Shown one piece after another: positions 1 to 12,219 of a stretch of 64,000 nt of DNA. Source of the stretch: Azolla caroliniana (Eukaryota > Polypodiophyta); assembly GCA_043228905.1 (NCBI GenBank), contig JBHGNT010000010.1, positions 17,236,001 through 17,300,000 of the forward strand, read 5' to 3'. The notes beneath the pieces were generated by a model. That model saw nothing but the letters and a program-made list of their open reading frames with translations. It did not search any database and was not told where the DNA came from. The first letter of the stretch is position 1, and the number at the start of each line of letters is the position of its first letter. A program made the translations under genes and the position numbers.

Positions 1-229
1 AGTTTTTCATATTTTTTCACAAATGTGGGTCCCTTTTTTCATAAAATTGTGTCAGAACACTAGTTAAACAATCAAACATCACCTTTACCACAACATAATG
101 AAAGGCATCACCAAGGTACACGTTGCTTAATGGGTGCAATATAATGATCATGCAACCAAATATGTACCATGTCAATGATCCCTCTTAGGTTGAACATCAT
201 AAAATAGAATAGCGAAATCATAATATGGC

Positions 230-1363
230 ATGAAACTACCCTCCCTCCAAGTTTCTCTACATACTCGTCATTGGATAATGACAATTATAGAGCAAACTAT
301 AAAACAAGGATTTCCAAATGATTGGCTTATGAATTGGATTAAACCAATATTTAAAGCTGGAGATAAGAATCAAGTATCAAATTATCGTACAATAATGGTG
401 AGCTTAACTATTGCTAAATTATATTGCACTATTATGGAGAAAAAGATAAGCACATGGGTTGAAAGTACAAGCAAAAGAGCACTTGGGCAAGCAGGATTTA
501 GACCAAAACACTCCACCGTGGATCATTTGGTCACGTTGAGGGTAATCATGGAAGAGAGTTGACTACAAGGAAAAACACTTTATTGTTGTTTTGTTGATTT
601 CAAGAATGCTTTTGATACCGTACCACGAAGTGAGCTTTGGAATAGAATGGTAGAGATTGACATGGCATTAGAGTACCGAGTTACTATTGCACGCCTATAT
701 GAACAAGTTAAATGCCAACTAAAAATGGATAGTGGATTTTCAAAGCAATTTTTAAGTAACATGGGGGTCAAGCAAGGATGTCCACTATCACCCACACTCT
801 TTCACTTTTGTATTGATAAATTAGAAGAAGAGGTGAATAAGGTTGCAAGAGAAGAAGGATTGAATGCCCCCAAATTGATGCAACATGTTATCTTATTGCT
901 TCTATATGCAGATGATGTGGTACTCTTCTCATATGATGTTGATAGTATGCAACATTTACTTGGGGTATTAGAATAATTTTTCCATAGTAGTAGAGTAGCA
1001 GTGAATGTGGAGAAAACAAAAATGATGGTAGTGCAAACCATCCAACCTCATCATTACCCTATGATCACATATAGAGGGGAACATATACAATTTGTTCGAA
1101 GCTTTAAATATCTTGGTATTGATGTACCAACCACAAATAAATAGAGGGCATGCTTTGATTCTAGGCTCCAAGACAGTTGGAAATCGTATTACGTTTTGGA
1201 GAACCAATGCAACCAAAGTGATACTTGTGGATGGGAAGTAAAACTAATGTTGTTCAATGCCATGGAGTAAAAGTATGGGTTGGAACCATCTCTCTTAATG
1301 CATGGAATGAGATTGAGAAAATTCAAAAGATGTTTTTAAGGAGGCAATTAGGAGTTAAATGCA
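230..1363 (+). mobile_element. LINE relic, reverse transcriptase part (RTE/jockey-like), 5' piece
   Basis: This is a degenerate non-LTR retrotransposon reverse transcriptase. One frame from 230 to about 975 has a single stop at 560. It shows the fingers (NYR, then GFRPKHSTVDHL), the palm (VDFKNAFDTVPR), the GVKQGCPLSPTLF motif and the catalytic YADDVVLF near 905-930. After a stop at 974 the frame goes on with a thumb-like region (EKTKMMVV, FKYLGI). A shift then leads into IEKIQKMFLRRQLGVK, which ends at a 12-bp duplicated target site. The palm wording resembles RTE/jockey-type more than plant L1-type enzymes; that is a judgement from motifs. Downstream coding resumes after 2303, so the PPR segment is an insertion. 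No endonuclease domain is visible, so the copy is probably 5'-truncated. It is a dead copy. Confidence 0.85.
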
Positions 1364-2314
1364 AATATGTAGCAATGCTAAATTCAATGAAAGGGCCCAG
1401 AAACTACATGTTGAGATTGTTATGACAGGTTTGGATGGCCATTCTTTCATCAGGAGTTCATTAGTGGATATGTATGCTACATGTGGGCTACTTGTTGAGG
1501 CGCAGAAGATATTTAATTTATTGCCTCTTAGAAATGTTATTTCATGGACAACCCTCATCTAAGGTTATGCTGAATATGGGCTCATCATTGAAGCTTTAGA
1601 ATGCTTAGAAAATATGCTTTTCGATGGCATATTACCTAATGCAATCACTTATGCATGTGCATTTAAAGCTTGCAACAACATTTCAGCTTTGAGCAAAGGC
1701 CATGAACTATATATTTAGATTACCAAAGAGGGGTTTCCATACGACATAAATGGCTCTCCAACATGCATAGATGAAGATGTGAGAGTACTTACAAATACAA
1801 TCATTGACATGTATTGAAAATGTGGGATCATGGCAAATGCTCATAAGGTCACAAACCAAAGATGCATAGGTCCATATTACATGATGTTCCTTAAGGTTCT
1901 TTCTGTCTACAGACATGGAGGTCTTGTCAGCATCGGAGAGAGGTGCTTTAAAGCTATGAAAAAATATGGTCTCTCTCCAACACTAGAGCATTACAATTGT
2001 GTGATCAACCTATTCGCTCGTTCTGGGCAACTTGATGAAGCCATTGCAATGTTAGAGACAATGCCATTTCAACCCAAAAAAAGAAAAGGAAAGTAAAGGG
2101 GGGACACTTTATATAGATCTGTTGTGCAATGTTATATGAAAGCATTGGGTATATACATTGGAATAGCATAAGTACTAGCTATCCTCATACTTAACATCTT
2201 GCCATCCAACAAGGACATTTGATGATTACTTGAAATCCAACCTATTTTGTAGGTTGTCGATGATATGCCTTTTTTTAAAACTAATGGAAGGAAAAAGAGA
2301 GAGAGTTAAATGCA
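1352..2314 (+). repeat. 12-bp target-site duplication around the PPR retrocopy
   Basis: GAGTTAAATGCA occurs at 1352-1363 and again at 2303-2314. Removing one copy and everything between them restores a continuous LINE reading frame (LGVK, then a cysteine, TTSYQVMLLETG). That identifies the repeats as a target-site duplication. Confidence 0.8.
1364..2302 (+). pseudogene. Retroposed PPR-protein gene fragment ending in a LINE-like 3' tail
   Basis: The segment encodes broken PLS-type pentatricopeptide repeats. From about 1374 it reads through VDMYATCGLLVEAQKIF and RNVISWTTLI, then a stop at 1560. It continues with GYAEYGLIIEAL, a segment resembling PNAITYACAFKAC, and a P/L/S unit ending in HYNCVINLFARSGQLDEAIAMLETMPF before 2096. 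PPR proteins of this class bind organellar RNA and often guide C-to-U editing. This copy has several stops, lacks both the N-terminus and a C-terminal E/DYW region, and has no intron. It is flanked by identical 12-bp direct repeats at 1352-1363 and 2303-2314, inside a LINE frame that reads on across the empty site. Its end (about 2277-2302) carries the AACTAATGG motif found at the ends of LINEs in this window. It is best read as a retrocopy mobilised by LINE machinery. Confidence 0.8.
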
Positions 2315-3010
2315 CTACCTCTTACCAGGTTATGCTCTTGGAAACAGGTGTTTGACCCATAGAACTATTGGCACTCCAAACAGTATATAAATACATTACA
2401 AAAGTCAAGAATATGCCGAATCGTCGATTACCACATCTTGCTTGGAATGTTGGATGTAAGCTTCAAAAGAATCATAAAAGTAAGATTCTCTCATCCGGTT
2501 GGGTTGTTGACATAAGGAAATGGTTTAGAAGATGGGGTGTGGATGATCTTTTAGAGCTTTCGGGCAATGTTATGCAGTATGTAATGATTGAGGAAAGGTT
2601 GGTGTAATAATTAAGGATGAAGTGGGAAGATGCTAAGAGGACAAAGCTAGAATACTACATTGCAAATGTCAACCTTGAATGTTGGTCTCAATATAAAGCA
2701 AGAATGCCTATTGATCGTATCCAACCTTATCTCATTACCAATATGAGTAGTAATGCTCATAGAGCCCTTACACTACTTCGCACTTGACCTCACAAGTTAG
2801 GTATTCAAGTTGCACCATGGTATCAAAATGTAACGAACTTGAAGACATGCAAAGTATGCAATGAAGGCATGGTAGAGGATGAATGTCACTTGCTCTTCAC
2901 ATGCTTGACATATACTGCAATTCGTTCAAGATATACTGACATACTAAGAGGGAGCGATAATTTAAGTGCATACTTAAGACACTACCGAGAAGGTTGAACT
3001 CATATGTGTA
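2303..3010 (+). mobile_element. LINE relic, C-terminal part, 3' piece of the element at 230
   Basis: Coding resumes directly after the second TSD copy with YQVMLLETG, then after one stop LLALQTVYKYITKVKNMP. An open stretch from 2368 to 2607 includes KSKILSSGWVVDIRKWF and RRWGVDDLL. After two stops the same element continues to a Cys/His cluster (CKVCNEG, then ECHLLFTC, near 2850-2910), the zinc-knuckle-like tail common at the C-terminus of plant LINE ORF2 proteins. The copy carries several stops and is not functional. The end is placed near the last recognisable coding; the terminus itself was not found. Confidence 0.7.
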
Positions 3011-4611
3011 TGTTGTATTCACAAATAGAGACTTTGTGCTTTAATGTATGAATACCCCTTCTTAGGAAGGAGACACATATCAAGAACATATGTATACTTT
3101 GGTCCCATTTGTCTAAATTGGCCTCTTTATGGACGATAAAAATTCTAATTCCAAATTCTAATACATTCCCAAAGTTGTTCTAAGCTCTCTCTCTTTCTCT
3201 CTACACTTTTGACAGGTCCCATAAGTCATGGAAGTATTCACTATCATGCAATAAATGGCTGGATTAATTTGTTGAAAGGGATGAATGACTTTAATATTAG
3301 CAACCACAATTATTAAGGATATGTCAATTGTCTCCAACCATAAGAAATCAAACATTCATCCAACTAGAAAATATGTGATATCGATGATAGGTCATCCCAT
3401 TTAATTATTTTCTTTCACAATAGGTATTAGGTGTTATTCATTGTTAGTGTATATAAGACATAGCGTCAACGAACCAAAAACCACAAATTTTGCCAAACAA
3501 ACATATCGTGAAAGGGCTCTAAACGTATATAGAGTTATGCATTGTTTGTATAATTTTTTGATTGTTCCTAGCTTAATTTTTGTATCAAAATCTATTATTG
3601 CACAATGTGAATGTTTGGCATATAGGAGACGAGATTTTGAGGAAATATGTTCTTGCTAGAATATTGTTGTTTCCCTCAAAGAAACTACAATGATAATGTC
3701 AATGCAAGTCATGTGATGGCGATATGATATGGCAAACCTCAACATGATGATCCAAAACTGCTCTTTCCAATTCATTCACATTATAATTTTGTTAGGTGAT
3801 ATTTCTAGAGTCTCGATTCTATAAAGCAAACTGGTCCATTCATTTTGTTTTTCTTCCATTCAATTATAGAGGTTTAGTTCCATGATTGTATTTGAATAAA
3901 TAGGATGCTTCAACCTCATGGATTTGTAGTTGTTCATTATACGGGTACCATAATTCCCTCTTGCATACGAGTGCGATTGTAATCCTCCATTTTTATATAA
4001 TGATATAGAATATGGAGTTACTATTCGATATTATTTTTTTCCCAAAAAAACTATTCGATATTTTAATATGCAAGATAAAATCATCAAATAATAAGTGTTC
4101 GCAATTAATACTCGCAAAATGAGTAATAAAAGCGACCCCAAACAAGAAGTATGCCCAGTTCATACACAAAATTTGAATGGCTTCCTAATTTACAAATCAA
4201 AACATCATATTACTTAGTTTATATTACAAACAAACAGACTATAAATATACGAGTCAACGTAAATGGTGCCCATATCTTTTGTTATGGGGAGGTGACATTT
4301 AAATGTATTTTATGACCACATTGCATCCAAGTAGTTTTCTTAATCGATAATGGTCTTGTTGTATGTTTGTCAACAAAGAAATAACTCCTTATTTGATTTT
4401 CCAAATATAAAAATGGTCTTCCTAAATTTTTTTGTCTATTGAATACAACTTTTAGTCCATTTGCCAGGATGACCAAGGAATGAAGGATTGCAAGGTAGAA
4501 TGGGTTTATAGGATGTCAAAAGGTTATAAGTGTATTGTATTGTAAAGTTTGTTATGAGATTGTTGAGTTTTGGCACTTATGTGATTATACTTAAGTCTTA
4601 AGAGGTTTCAT
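3011..4611. other. No recognisable gene; AT-rich intergenic sequence
   Basis: No open frame here has a recognisable domain or a codon pattern suggesting a gene. There are short CT-rich (about 3185-3203) and poly-T/A tracts. Nothing else can be supported. Confidence 0.5.
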
Positions 4612-5800
4612 GCTTTTTTTTTATCCAAAAAATGAGCGACTTTCCCATTAGTTAGGAGAGATTTTTACAATAAGACTATACAAATATATCGGGGAATCAC
4701 CCCCCTCCCGAGTTCAAGAATATGAGACTACGTACATATCCTCTCGTACTTTCTACTTAATGTAAGTAGGTAGCTAGAGTTATAAACTAGTGGCAATCAT
4801 TGCCGGCTAGCACGAGCCTGACCCTCTGGCCATCAACGGAGGGAGGGTGGGAGGTGAGTAGGAAACAATTAGCATGGGGATGGTAGTTCCACCTCGGGCC
4901 ATTTCCTCCTTGCATCACCATCAACGTCTTCCTCCATTTTTGCCAAAAGCTTAAGCGGGTAGTGGCCATAAACCTCGTCCAACTGCCCTCGTAGGAAGTT
5001 GATAATCGCGAACCAAATATCCATGATCAATTCCTCTAAGGGTTGTACCAATTCTTGGAAGACCTTTAGGCAGTGTGCTTTCCACACATACCAAAGGGTG
5101 AAACATCTAAATCTCCAGGAAACAAAACAAGGGGATGCGGTCTTCAAGCCTCTCTCAAAACATGTATTGACGAGTTTAACTCTTGTGCATTCATAGCACC
5201 AACTACCTATGTTCAAGGCATTTGTCCAACTATCAGCCGAGGGATTAATCTAGGCCGCTGCGCTCCATGATGTTGACCCTTCCACTTTGTAGGTAATTAT
5301 GAGGCGAGTCACCTTGTCCCAGACCATTTGAGCTTGAGGGCAATCCCACAAACAATGTCTCAAAGTCTCAATAGGTGCAAAACCAAGTGGGCAAGCTATC
5401 AACTCTCCACGTTTACCAAGTCATTCGCAAACGGGGACCATGTTATGGTCAATTTGCCACCAAAATAACTTGATCTTCTCAGGTATGTGGATACTGGAGA
5501 CACCAGAGACCCTTCCAAAAGGTACCAAGCACCTCGTCAGGGATGCCCAATGTCTACTATGCATTGCGTAGGGAACCTTCCCGCTGCATTTGTATAGCTC
5601 AGCCCATCAAAGAAATGACGTAGTCTTCTGCCATGTTTCCACTTGAAATCTCCTAGGACCCACTCTAGTTTTGTGAGGGGGTGATTACCGTAGACCCACA
5701 ACTTCCAATGGAGTTCCACCAGGGGGGTTCCAGTTGTTGCTAGCCCATGCAACCATGCGGATCGGGTGCCAGGTGCCACTACTCTGGCTTTGCCCAAGTA
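4612..5800 (-). mobile_element. 5'-truncated L1-type LINE 3' end (LINE C)
   Basis: On the minus strand this holds the C-terminal part of a plant LINE ORF2. The stretch 5797-5537 contains LHWKLWVYGNHPLTKLEW and FKWKHGRRLRHFF. A damaged zf-RVT zinc-finger region follows, then LWYVWKAHCLKVFQELVQP (about 5110-5050) and the final WNYHPH segment. The same protein sequence recurs in the LINE at 16711-18051, so the two are copies of one family. The 3' untranslated end has the AACTAATGG motif (minus strand, 4645-4654) followed by an A-rich tail at about 4612-4630. There are several frame breaks. Everything upstream of the terminal third of ORF2 is missing, as expected of 5'-truncated LINE insertions. 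Confidence 0.8.
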
Positions 5801-7829
5801 ATGTGAGAGGTTTCATACATAGTCAATGCACTATACATTTGTTATGTATAAGAATAGGTTTCCCCCTGGTTGATGAAAAGTAGACCAACACCAATGGTGT
5901 TCATGTATCTTCTTTGAATCCCTCTCATCTCTCGATCAATCCATTGGTCATTTACTTCTTCATCTCTGACTCACATGCTCATGCCCTCGTCCATACATCC
6001 TCTTTCTAGATAGTCCAGTGTCCACCATTTGTCTACCACCATTACATTCTCCACTTTTGATGCCTATGTGTGCTTATTATAAGCTATCAGTGTTGACAGA
6101 GTTTCAAATCTCACGATCTTGAGAATTTATTATGAAATTGCAATTATCTTAGTGAGCATGTAGTGTGTTGGTATCATTTATTACAAATACCTAGAAACAT
6201 TGATATGAATTATCAACAATTTGTGATAATGTTTTATTGCCAAAAGAGTACACTCTCCTTCATGAAAATGGTTGTTGCACACTCAAAATTTTGTGATATC
6301 AATATAGCGAATCGAGTGTGTGGATGGTAATGGATCATGGCATGAGCATGATCAAGATGAGGAAGATCACCTTAATGTTAGAACATATGAGCTTCTTTAT
6401 GATTGGTCTTGATATGTTCGTTCTTGTGACTATTTTCTTCGTTATGACCCATTCAAGCATCTCTACCATGGCTATGCCCTAACATAGTTAAGTTCAAGTT
6501 GTTGTACAAATTTGGCTTGGTTAGAGTAGCCTCAAAGAGACAATAATGAAAAATCAATCAATAGTTTTGTACGAGGCGCACAATAGTCATTGAAATATAG
6601 TCAATGCTGATTACAATCAATAACTTTGTGATTGATGATAATTAAAATACTTAGCTTTGTGTGAGAACTACAACAACTAGCATTGTAGTTAGTATTAACA
6701 GAAACATCAAAGCATGTGAGTATATTTATATTAATGCATGGGTACAAATAGATATTTTCGAAAATACAGATCATGTAACATGTTGGAGACAATGTTACTT
6801 ACCAAGGGTAATATTTCTATAATAATAACCCATTGTATGATGTAATGCATATTTTAATGAATACTAGCCTTTATGGCACAACTTAGGTTGTTAAATATAG
6901 AAAATAGTTTCAATGCCAATGTGCGACAAAAGAAAAAAAGGTTGTTTCATAGCTCTATCTCACTTTAGAAATTAGTGCAATTATACACTTGGGTGTGATG
7001 TTTCCTATGCACTCAAATGTGGGTTGGTGGTCTCATTCTTTTTAAAACATTTTGGGACACATTGCATAGTGCTAAACAATTAATTGCACACATGATTATA
7101 AGGAAACATGTTATTGTTTCAATGTCCCGTTGTTATAGTATACGAAGCACGAGTAATTATTATATTAAGAAATTTCCTAGGAACCTTGTTGCATGTCGAA
7201 CTCTCATAAGAATGGATGTTTGTGATTTCAAGAACATGGTAAAGTTTGAAATTTGGCAATAAGTACATATATACGGAAATGATCACTCACTACTTTTCTA
7301 TGGGCATAACTATTTATAATTCCATTGAGAGGACACTTATCCCTTGCGTTAATAACATGCTTTTCCTTGGGAAATTTCACAATATCCATGACATCGAGGA
7401 CTTCATTAAAGTTTACATATAAATTCAACATCAACGTTATCTTACCATAATTGGTTTCTAATGTGAATCACACTTTACCCTACCCTCGTTCAAGTTTATC
7501 TTGATAAAGTTGGTAAAACATAGATTACGAGGTACTCTTTCTCGCAAATCAAGCCACTAAAAAATAATTTGAAGTGAAAGTGTTGTATTGGATAAGTAAA
7601 GCCTAAGGAACCTTAAAAGTGCATCTATGGCACAACCAAATAATGTTTGACCTCTTTGCTAGCATAGTTGTGTAACGAGATATAATCACTACCATATTTC
7701 ACATATTGCTCAGACACATCTTGAAACCTTAACACCATTTAGATCAAAGAGTCTAATGTTAATAAAATCATTGTGTAGAGTGCCCACATGCAGTAGAATC
7801 CATACGACACGCTCTGACGTCCCATAGAA
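5801..7829. other. No recognisable gene
   Basis: All reading frames are short and unremarkable, and the sequence is AT-rich. I see no protein family, RNA gene or clear repeat in these 2 kb. Confidence 0.5.
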
Positions 7830-8380
7830 TATGGCGGGGGGTTGGCCGCTTGTTGCCATTATGCCAGGTGCAAGGTTCAATCAAGTGGGGAAATATATGT
7901 TGGCTATCATGGCGGGCTGCAATTGGCCGATACGAGCATTAGGAGGAGGGGATGACTTTGGTGATAAAAGCACAAGAGGTCCTTTTCTCCTCCAGCAGCA
8001 ATGTCCACTCTATTCCTCTTAATGACAAATCTCAAGAGGTGTTGGAATTGGTCAGCCCAATAACCCTTTGGATTCTATGGAAACAACGATGTAGGCGAGT
8101 CTTCTCCAACCAAACCGCCCATCCAACAAGGTTACTGCAAGAGATATGGAGTGAAATTGTAGCCACGCTGAAGAGCCAATATGATGGCCTTAAAGGTGGC
8201 TCCGAGGGAGTTGAAAGACAACACATAACCTTCATCCAACAATGGTCGTCCTCACCCTTTCTTGAGTCAGTGGGCTTCCACATTAGATGGAACTATTGTG
8301 TCCCTTTAGGGATTTGTACATAATCGTCTCATTTGTAAAATTTTATAACTAATGGAAGGAGTTTTTTTTTTGGAAAAAAA
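7830..8380 (+). mobile_element. 5'-truncated LINE 3' end (LINE D)
   Basis: The open stretch 7952-8323 encodes the C-terminus of a plant LINE ORF2. It has ITLWILWKQRCRRVFSNQ, then LLQEIWSEIVATLKSQYD and a terminal WNYCVPLG. This tryptophan-rich WxIWKxRxxxVF block follows the zf-RVT finger in L1-type elements; the finger itself is lost. After the stop there is the TAACTAATGG motif at 8346-8355 and an A-rich tail at about 8375. It is a short dead-on-arrival insertion. Confidence 0.75.
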
Positions 8381-9984
8381 AAAGAATGTCATGCGACGTG
8401 ATCCTTTCTCACATAACTTTAAATGGTTAGGTATGTCTATTTTTCTTGATGCTTTAGAGTGTTTATTGGTGCATCATTTGTTATGTTGTTTGGTGGTCAT
8501 ATTAATTTACCCAAGATTGCATTAATAAGGTCATAAGTAGCTCAATAGGACGTTGTAGGTTTGACATAGGTTAGCCATCCGTTAGCCAATTGTTTTGGAG
8601 ATAGTTGGTGGGTGCTAGCATACGGTTTTTTGTTAATTGAGTGCTTACATGATACAATTTAGGAACAAACCATCTTTATCACAACATCTAGTACCATCCA
8701 TGTACATCCCATCCATCGAGGCTAACCTGTGGACATAGTTCATGACCTAGTCATAACTAGTCATGGTTTGGATATCAAATCTTGGCGTCATGTTGTTATG
8801 TTATCATCGGTTCATGTTGTTCACAAATACTAAAATGGTGTAGTTTACAATCATGAATGGATGGATGTTAACACATGTTGTGCACCAGCATTGAAATGAT
8901 GTGGTTTAACACACATGCACATTACTCAAATATGTAAACATTGTATATATTATTATGAATCTCCGCTTGGGATAAGAACCAGATAGAGTTCATTCATGCA
9001 CAAATACATTGAACCTAATCTATATTCTTAGGCAAAGGCATGAGTACCCAATGGTGCCATGTGCTCACACTGTACACATCTCTACATGTCTAGACCTATG
9101 TAAACACCTAAATGGAGTCATAAAGGGGGATTCTTTTGCTTATCACTTTCTATTACTTGATCCTAGAGTCAAACTTTTGCATTCAAAGATTTTTACTTCG
9201 CATATTTCTACCAATTCCTTTTGCTATCTATTTTCCAAGATTTCTCAACATGCTAATTCTTGAGTTTTGGAAATCCTTACTCTATTCTTATAATTCTACC
9301 CATTCACATGGTCTCATCCACCTCGTGGTCAAGCACCCTAGTGATTCTACCATGCATGCTTCTACCTATCACAAATGATTATCATGACAATTTGGTGAAC
9401 TCATTGTGAATGGGTTGGAGAGTGATGGTTGCTTAAGGCAAGATGTTGATCATGATGGATATTTTTAGGAGTGCTTCAAGTACAACAATAAATGACAAAA
9501 CATCACAAAAGACTTACACAACTACAAAGTAAAGATACTTTGAAGAGGGATTCCTGAAGTAATTGTAAATAAGAATTTCTTCCCGATGTGATGCAAATTG
9601 CAGTGGGGACAACCTAAAAGATAATATTCAAAAACTCCATGATAGTTAGAAGCATGGGAGGGTTTCAAATGTATGATGCTCAAAGCATTCGGTCTTTGAT
9701 GCCTCAATAATGCCTCAAAGTTGCCACAAAGACATACATGTGTTGAATATCCTCACCTGGTTAAAAATTAAAGACAACCAACTCATGGTGAGGGATCAAG
9801 CTCTTCTTCAACTTGACACGGATGTGTTGTTTCTTCGATTCATCGATATAAAATACCGAAAGGATTTGGGGGTGCTCTTGGAGAAACGTGATGACCAAGA
9901 CCCAGTTGATCGAATCATAAGATGCGGCGAGGAAGGAGGATGTAAAAACACACACATCTCCCAAAAAACCATTTTCTAGTTTTC
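8381..9984. other. No identified gene; one unexplained minus-strand ORF
   Basis: No family could be recognised. A 67-codon minus-strand frame (9964-9761) and the opposing 9710-9979 frame overlap one another; neither has a recognisable motif. The segment lies just beyond the 3' part of copia A and might hold its degenerate terminus, but no LTR ends were found. Confidence 0.35.
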
Positions 9985-11647
9985 TATCCTAGTGTTCTTT
10001 TTTATTGTATTTCATTTTTGCCCTTTATGCAACATTTTCTTGAGAAACAATCTTTTCAAGTCGAATGCAACTAATAACTACACATTCCTAGATGAAGTGA
10101 TATCGCACTCCAATGTGCTTGGTCTTTGTATGATAGACTAAATTCTTAGCCAAAACAATTGTCACAAAGTAGTCTAGGTACACGCGGAATATGCCCATGT
10201 CACAAGCTAGTCTAGAGAACCATATAACTTCATCACATGCCTCACTCATTGCAACATACTATCATAGTCAACTTTTGTGTATCCAATAATAGGTAAATCA
10301 TTGCCACCCAAACATAAGAACTTATCATTAGTGTCACTTAGTTATCTCAATATCATCCAGACCTCTTTATAATGTTTCTTGCAAAGATTCATCTTGAGCT
10401 CTTCCCAATGTTGCTTACAAGGATTTTATAATAATCTACTCATAACTCCCACTACAAATGCACCATATTGCCTAATTGTTATCATAACATACATGAGAAT
10501 AGCAACATCAGATTGATAAGGAAATTTGCTCATGAATTCCTTTCCACAATCAAAATTTGGCAATTGCTCTTGTCAATTTTACACATGTAGCTGGTGTGGT
10601 AAAAACGTTTTACACTTTCCACATTAAACATCTTGAGTTGAGTACTTTTTTAAATATACTCGGACTATAAATACAAGATTTGCTCCTAACGCGAGTAATA
10701 TGCATACTAACAACATGTTTTGCATCTCCCAAATTCTTCACATCAAATGTTTGGCTCTTTTTTTTCAACATAGATAACTCATCTTTGTTTTTACTAACCA
10801 TATGCATGCCATCTACATAGAGTATCAAGATTGCATAGGTCTCACCTAAACATTTTTTTGTATAGAAACAAGAATCTTTATTGCTTCTACTATAATCTTA
10901 TGACTTCATTAAAACATCAAACTTTTGGTACCTATGACTTCATAAAAACATCAAACTTTTGATACCTATGACTTCATAAAAACATCAAACTTTTGGTACT
11001 ATCATCTAATTTACATAAGTGGAAATATTCTTTTGTACATCTTGAACGACACTTTTCTCAGTTCCACTTTCTTTATTAGGAGCTTATAGATTTTGTTTTC
11101 ATTGAAAACAACTTCACTACCCTTGATTACATTACGTGTATTAGGATTCCATAAGCAATAACAAATTGCTCATCAATTTAATAACTCAAAAAAATGCATT
11201 TTCTACATTTATAATCAAATTTCCACCTTAGTTGCTTTGGAACATGGACATATGCTTAACATCCAAAAACTCCAAAAAAGTTCATGATGGTGTGAGTTGC
11301 ATGTCCACAACTTTTGTGCCACTGTCAAGCCTATGGTAGTATTAAATGATAAATTAATCATATGGATTTTAGTCAAAACCGTTTCTGCTTGAAAACCTTG
11401 TGACAAATTTGCATTATGTAACATTGAAACAACTATGTCTTGGATTTCTATTCATTCTTTCTAGCGCATCATTTTGAAAGGGGTATTAGGAGTAGTGAAC
11501 ACTCTCTTCAAATACCTTTGTACTTGCAAAAAGCAATAAATTGATAAGAGGTGTACTCTCCTCCATTATTAGAATGTAAAGCCTTAAGCTTTCTATCATT
11601 CTTTATCTCAACTGAAGCAAGCTTTTTTCAAAAAATAAAGTAGAGTA
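9985..11647 (-). pseudogene. Copia A relic, part 1: integrase end, RT and RNase H
   Basis: On the minus strand a degenerate Ty1/copia pol can be followed. Integrase remains lie at about 11600-11215 (NNGGEYTSYQF, then MLHNANLSQGFQAETVL). RT remains lie at about 11000-10610 (YQKFDVFMKS, then ILYVDGMHMVSKNKDELSMLKKK with YVDG where copia enzymes have YVDD, and NLGDAKHVVSMHITRVRSK). RNase H lies at about 10290-10020 (YVAMSEACDEVIWFSRLAC, then LAKNLVYHTKTKHIGVRYH). Many stops and deletions mark it as old. The piece abuts the younger copia at 11648, and the rest of its integrase continues at 16019, so the younger element inserted into this one. Confidence 0.85.
10899..11000 (-). repeat. Three tandem 34-bp repeats inside copia A reverse transcriptase
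   Basis: Units at 10899-10932, 10933-10966 and 10967-11000 differ by one or two bases each. On the minus strand each encodes the YQKFDVFMKS part of the RT. The 34-bp period is not a multiple of three, so the expansion breaks the frame. Confidence 0.85.
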
Positions 11648-12189
11648 TGTTAGGAAACAGGTCCCTCCGGATGAGGAGTACCCGGCTACGGATGACCCGG
11701 TGAGACCCGGATGATGAAGACCCGGTGAGAACCGGATGATGAAGACCCGGTGAGAACCGGATGAGGAGTACCCGGCTACGGATGACCCAGTGAGAACCGG
11801 ATGATGAAGACCCGGTGAGAACCGGATGATGAATGCCCGGCAAGCGCCGGATGATGCAGGCCCGGTGAAGAGTGATCACCGGATGAAGGGACATATTCGT
11901 AAATATGTTTCTGAGAGTCCATCGGGGCTATATTTGTAAATAGCCAGAAAGTCATATTAGTATAAATATGGCTTAGGGCAAACTGTTGTTTATGATGTGT
12001 GTGTGTAGCTGTTGTCATTCTTGTTGGCGCAAGATTAGAGCGCAACAGTGTACAGAGAGAGAGAGAGAGAGAGAGAAAGAAACGAAGAGGTCGCTTGCCT
12101 CTGTTGTAACCGCCGCCTGTGGCGAAGATCATGAGCACGAGACTCGGTTGTGGTCGAGTGGTGTGCAAAGGGAGTGTGCATTCTTGTCA
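11648..12189 (+). repeat. 5' LTR of copia copy 1
   Basis: The LTR starts TGTTAGGAAACAGG and ends GTCA just before the primer-binding site. A TATA-like TATAAATAT lies at about 11961-11969 and a (GA)n run at about 12053-12075. It is about 119 bp longer than the 3' LTR because of extra minisatellite units in its first 240 bp. Outside that block the two LTRs differ at roughly nine positions by eye. Confidence 0.92.
11665..11886 (+). repeat. GC-rich minisatellite within the copia LTR
   Basis: A variable unit of about 25 bp built on CCGGATGATGAAGACCCGG is repeated. A larger 90-bp block (starting CCGGATGAGGAGTA) occurs twice, at 11667 and 11757. The 3' LTR of the same element keeps only one such block, and the related LTR at 41924 has a different arrangement. 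The block is therefore unstable. Confidence 0.85.
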
Positions 12190-12219
12190 AAGTGGTATCA
12201 GAGTGAAACGACACAGAAA

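Noticed and set aside
1364-2096. A functional PPR gene
   Set aside because: It has internal stops at 1560, 1717 and 1815, lacks both ends, and is bracketed by a target-site duplication.
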